A DNA stretch of 64,000 nucleotides from Stenocarpella maydis (lineage: Eukaryota; Ascomycota; Sordariomycetes; Diaporthales; Diaporthaceae): NCBI GenBank assembly GCA_002270565.1, contig CM008199.1, forward strand, positions 1 to 64,000, written 5' to 3'. Of the stretch, positions 62,301 through 64,000 are shown in pieces; the stretch's first letter is position 1; each line of letters starts with the position of its first letter. Position numbers and translations under genes: made by a program. The notes under the pieces are model-generated. The model saw nothing but the letters and a program-made list of their open reading frames with translations. It ran no database searches and was not told the origin of the DNA.

Positions 62301-64000
62301 CTACCAAGTTACCCCCTTTGTACCCCTCCTTTTTCTCAGTAGGCAGCTACTATTCTGGTTTTATTTTTAATAAACCAAATATATGCTTTAATTTAGTGCG
62401 AAGCGGTAGTAAATGTAGAAATTTGTCTACGGTTTCTTCCTTAAGGGTACTAACTAAGGCTGCAAAGGTGTCTTCAATAAGACATAAACTTTACGAGAAT
62501 TATCAGGATATTACATTTGAAGTAATAAATAATCTATTGGTTAATCAAGGAGTATCTATCACACCTGAAATTATCGAAAAAATCAAGAGTATTCCGAGTG
62601 TTAAGTTTGATTTACCTATATGTGATCAAATTTATCCTTCTTTGGCTGCTTTAGTGGGAAGACCTCAATCTAAAGGGTGGAAATCAGGGGTATATATTTT
62701 TACGCATAAACCTAGTGGAAGTAAATATGTAGGTTCAAGTAATAATCTTTCTAGAAGATTGGACCAATATTTCACATTTAAACATATCGACAATAAAAAT
62801 TCAGGTAAATTTTTACCTTTTTTACAAGAGGAAGGGTTTTCTAAATTTAGTTTGGAAATCATAGTTATGCCTGAGGAATTATCTACTAGTTATTGCTTTT
62901 TATTTTTAGAGCAATATCATCTTTTACATAAACAATTTGATCTAAATGTACAAAGAATAGTAAATTTTCGTGTTAATCAAGGTAATAAAGTTTATTTATA
63001 TGATGTAGAGGGAAAAACCCTTTATTATACAGCTAATTCTTTTAATCAACTTCAAGGTGACTTAGGTATACACTTTAATACATACACCAAATGTGTAAAA
63101 AAAGGGGGAGAGTTATTTAAATTTTTTTGTTATTTCACATGATCTATTAAAGAGTGTGAAAAAATCAAACTTAAGTCTTTTAGAGTTAAACAGTTTAATC
63201 GCAGAGAAACAAACAGAGTATAATGTATTAAAAGGTAAATCTATGATTGAAAATTTATTAAAAGTTAACCCTTTAAGCATTGCTTTAGTTGTTAAAGAAG
63301 TAGCTACAGGAAAAATTTGGAAATTTTCTAGTTTGACTGTTGGAGCAGCTTCCCCACCACTTAGCTATCTTAAAGTGTCTAGACAAACTATAGCTAAGTA
63401 TTTAAACACAGATAAACCTTATAAAGGTTATATATTTTCAACTACAGATTCTTAGTACTATTGTCTTTTCTTTGCGTATAGGTTATTATTTTTTTTAGAA
63501 TATTTTTCTGATTAGGGTGAAATATATCATCTTAGTTAGTAAATAGTATTTTATCTCTTTTTTTGCTTATTATTTCAGTTAATTTAACATATTTACAGGG
63601 ACGTTATCCGGGATTATATTTATAGAGTATTTAATGATTATTTCAAATTTATTCCTATTTAAGGTAAAAGTAAAATAGTCTTAGGTTATATTGGTAAGCT
63701 CAGGAATATGGGTGGGCTTATCGGGTGGCGGTGGGATTATAATCTATATTTTTAGGATTTTCTTTTCCTTTATCTTGTTATAAAGCGGCCTATTAAAATA
63801 ATAGTTTTAACTATCAATAAAATTCTTCGCCTCTCTCTTCCCTGCTAATTTAATAAAGCTAGGAAGGGTACATTCTTTTGCTTGCCCTTCATTAGGTATC
63901 AAATGTGATGCTTATCCAGGTAGACTTAATCAAGTATCTGTTTTTATTAACAGAGAAGGTGTATTTTACGGTCTTCTGAACAATGGCCGAAACTGTAGTG
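59111..64000 (+). CDS. cox2: cox2, cytochrome c oxidase subunit 2 (partial; three exons seen)
   Basis: The subunit that receives electrons from cytochrome c through the CuA centre. Exons 59111-59347, 60702-61018 and 61452-61557 join in frame to encode [20 protein letters not shown], the two transmembrane helices ([40 protein letters not shown]), [16 protein letters not shown] and [20 protein letters not shown]. The last exons with the Cys ligands of CuA (CSELCG) lie beyond the window. A second intact-looking version of exon 3 is at 63,869-63,972. Trp is TGA throughout. Confidence 0.93.
59348..60286 (+). CDS. GIY-YIG homing endonuclease (cox2 i1)
   Basis: About 312 codons, continuous with exon 1, to TAA; ATG 59,540 is an alternative start. 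GIY-YIG module [20 protein letters not shown] (near 76) with R in [10 protein letters not shown] and E in AREQHYF. NUMOD3-type repeats follow ([36 protein letters not shown]) and a C-terminal helix-turn-helix ([19 protein letters not shown]). The frame is intact. Confidence 0.9.
59348..60701 (+). mobile_element. cox2 intron 1, group I with GIY-YIG ORF
   Basis: The ORF is in frame with exon 1. The core follows: AAGTTCCTAAAGCCTTTG, TTATGCAGGAAACC, CCCAGAGACTAAACGTG and AAGATATAGTCC (to 60,672). It ends in G before ACACTAATCGAATTA. Confidence 0.85.
60702..61018 (+). CDS. cox2: cox2 exon 2
   Basis: Encodes TLIELIWTITPALILMLIAF through [20 protein letters not shown] to [15 protein letters not shown] plus GT of a Val codon. 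Confidence 0.95.
61019..61451 (+). mobile_element. cox2 intron 2, ORF-less group I intron
   Basis: 433 nt. Core elements AAACTCCGGGTAAGTC, GTTATTACCAAGC, ATCGCGGATCTAAATCACC, AAAAGAGCAGAGAGTAGACG and AAGGTGTACTCCAAGAG match the nad2 intron 1/3/4 family. It ends in G before TATACATTC. Confidence 0.85.
61452..61557 (+). CDS. cox2: cox2 exon 3 (first copy)
   Basis: Encodes [20 protein letters not shown] and [16 protein letters not shown], with H and C of the CuA site. It ends TACGGT. Third-position bases are often G or C (AAG, TGC, GCC, CCC, CAG, TCC), unlike the A/T-ending second copy. Confidence 0.9.
62096..63455 (+). CDS. GIY-YIG homing endonuclease, one frameshift (cox2 i3)
   Basis: Main frame from TTG 62,096 (or ATG 62,144). 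A leader of about 190 residues with hydrophobic [13 protein letters not shown] precedes [26 protein letters not shown] with R in [10 protein letters not shown] and E in FLEQYHLL. The frame changes near 63,163 in a run of six A; the next frame continues [20 protein letters not shown] and a C-terminal helix-turn-helix ([20 protein letters not shown]) to TAG. These together make one ordinary enzyme, so this is a frameshift or a homopolymer error, or two proteins. Confidence 0.75.
63456..63868. other. A/T-rich stretch between endonuclease and second cox2 exon 3
   Basis: No gene or core element recognised. A short GC-richer part lies near 63,700-63,740. Confidence 0.3.
63869..63972 (+). CDS. cox2 exon 3, second copy
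   Basis: Encodes the same residues [20 protein letters not shown] and [14 protein letters not shown] as the first copy but with about 14 synonymous third-position or Leu-codon changes and none that alter the protein. It is followed by CTTCTGAACAATGGCC, like the intron that follows the first copy. It could be the resident exon, with the first copy brought in by an element. Confidence 0.75.

Larger units (their letters stand above)
61558..64000 (+). mobile_element. cox2 intron 3, group I with GIY-YIG ORF (3' end unresolved)
   Basis: Core at 61,600-61,900: AAATTGCGGGAAAATCC, AATCCGCAGCCAAGC, GTTCATCGACTAGACG and AAGATATAGTCAGG. The endonuclease follows. The intron would either end before the second copy of exon 3 at 63,869 or continue past the window. 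The start of the same intron type recurs at 63,973 (CAATGGCCGAAAC). Confidence 0.7.

Overview
The window is, from about position 1,250 on, a large intron-rich fungal mitochondrial DNA. TGA reads as tryptophan (genetic code 4): it fills conserved Trp positions in cox1, nad2 and cox2 and keeps every long intron reading frame open. The AT-rich base composition, the genes cox1, trnI, trnH, nad2, nad3 and cox2 all on the plus strand, and nad2 followed directly by nad3 suggest a filamentous ascomycete (Pezizomycotina). I cannot name the species.

Layout. (1) Positions 1 to about 1,200 are GC-rich nuclear-type DNA with a minus-strand Clr5-domain gene holding a 65-nt spliceosomal intron; this is a nuclear/mitochondrial junction, real or from assembly. 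(2) 1.25-5.2 kb is AT-rich with an orphan group I core, two unknown small ORFs, a broken ORF, GC-rich hairpins and a tRNA-Cys. (3) 5.36-27.64 kb is cox1: 13 exons (1,614 nt, 537 codons plus stop) and 12 introns, of which two are group II with reverse transcriptase (RT) ORFs and ten are group I carrying LAGLIDADG, GIY-YIG, unknown or no ORFs. (4) 27.7-37 kb is accessory: two extra copies of the cox1 3' end, a broken LAGLIDADG gene, palindromes, tRNA-Ile, an inserted nuclear-type class III aminotransferase gene with one nonsense codon, tRNA-His, tRNA-like elements and an orphan group I core. (5) 37.1-55.75 kb is nad2: 8 exons (1,719 nt) and 7 introns, three of them group II. (6) nad3 follows. 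(7) 56.2-59.1 kb holds a decayed repeat ORF and a cox2 fragment. (8) cox2 starts at 59,111 with three introns and runs off the window; its third exon appears three times.

How it works together. The host genes are ordinary respiratory subunits (complex I: nad2, nad3; complex IV: cox1, cox2). Almost everything else is selfish DNA: group II introns moving by retrohoming through RT/HNH proteins, group I introns moving by homing endonucleases that are often translated as in-frame extensions of the upstream exon, and at least three families of small hairpin elements that insert into those endonuclease genes. One 57-bp hairpin family sits in three LAGLIDADG genes and keeps two of the three frames open. 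Recoded duplicates of cox1 and cox2 3' exons suggest endonuclease-driven acquisition of foreign exons.

Limits. Exon junctions were set by reading frame, protein conservation, and the group I rules (exon ends in T, intron ends in G) or group II rules (GTGCG start, AC end). They were not tested against RNA. Long G/C homopolymers and single-A frameshifts may be sequencing errors.
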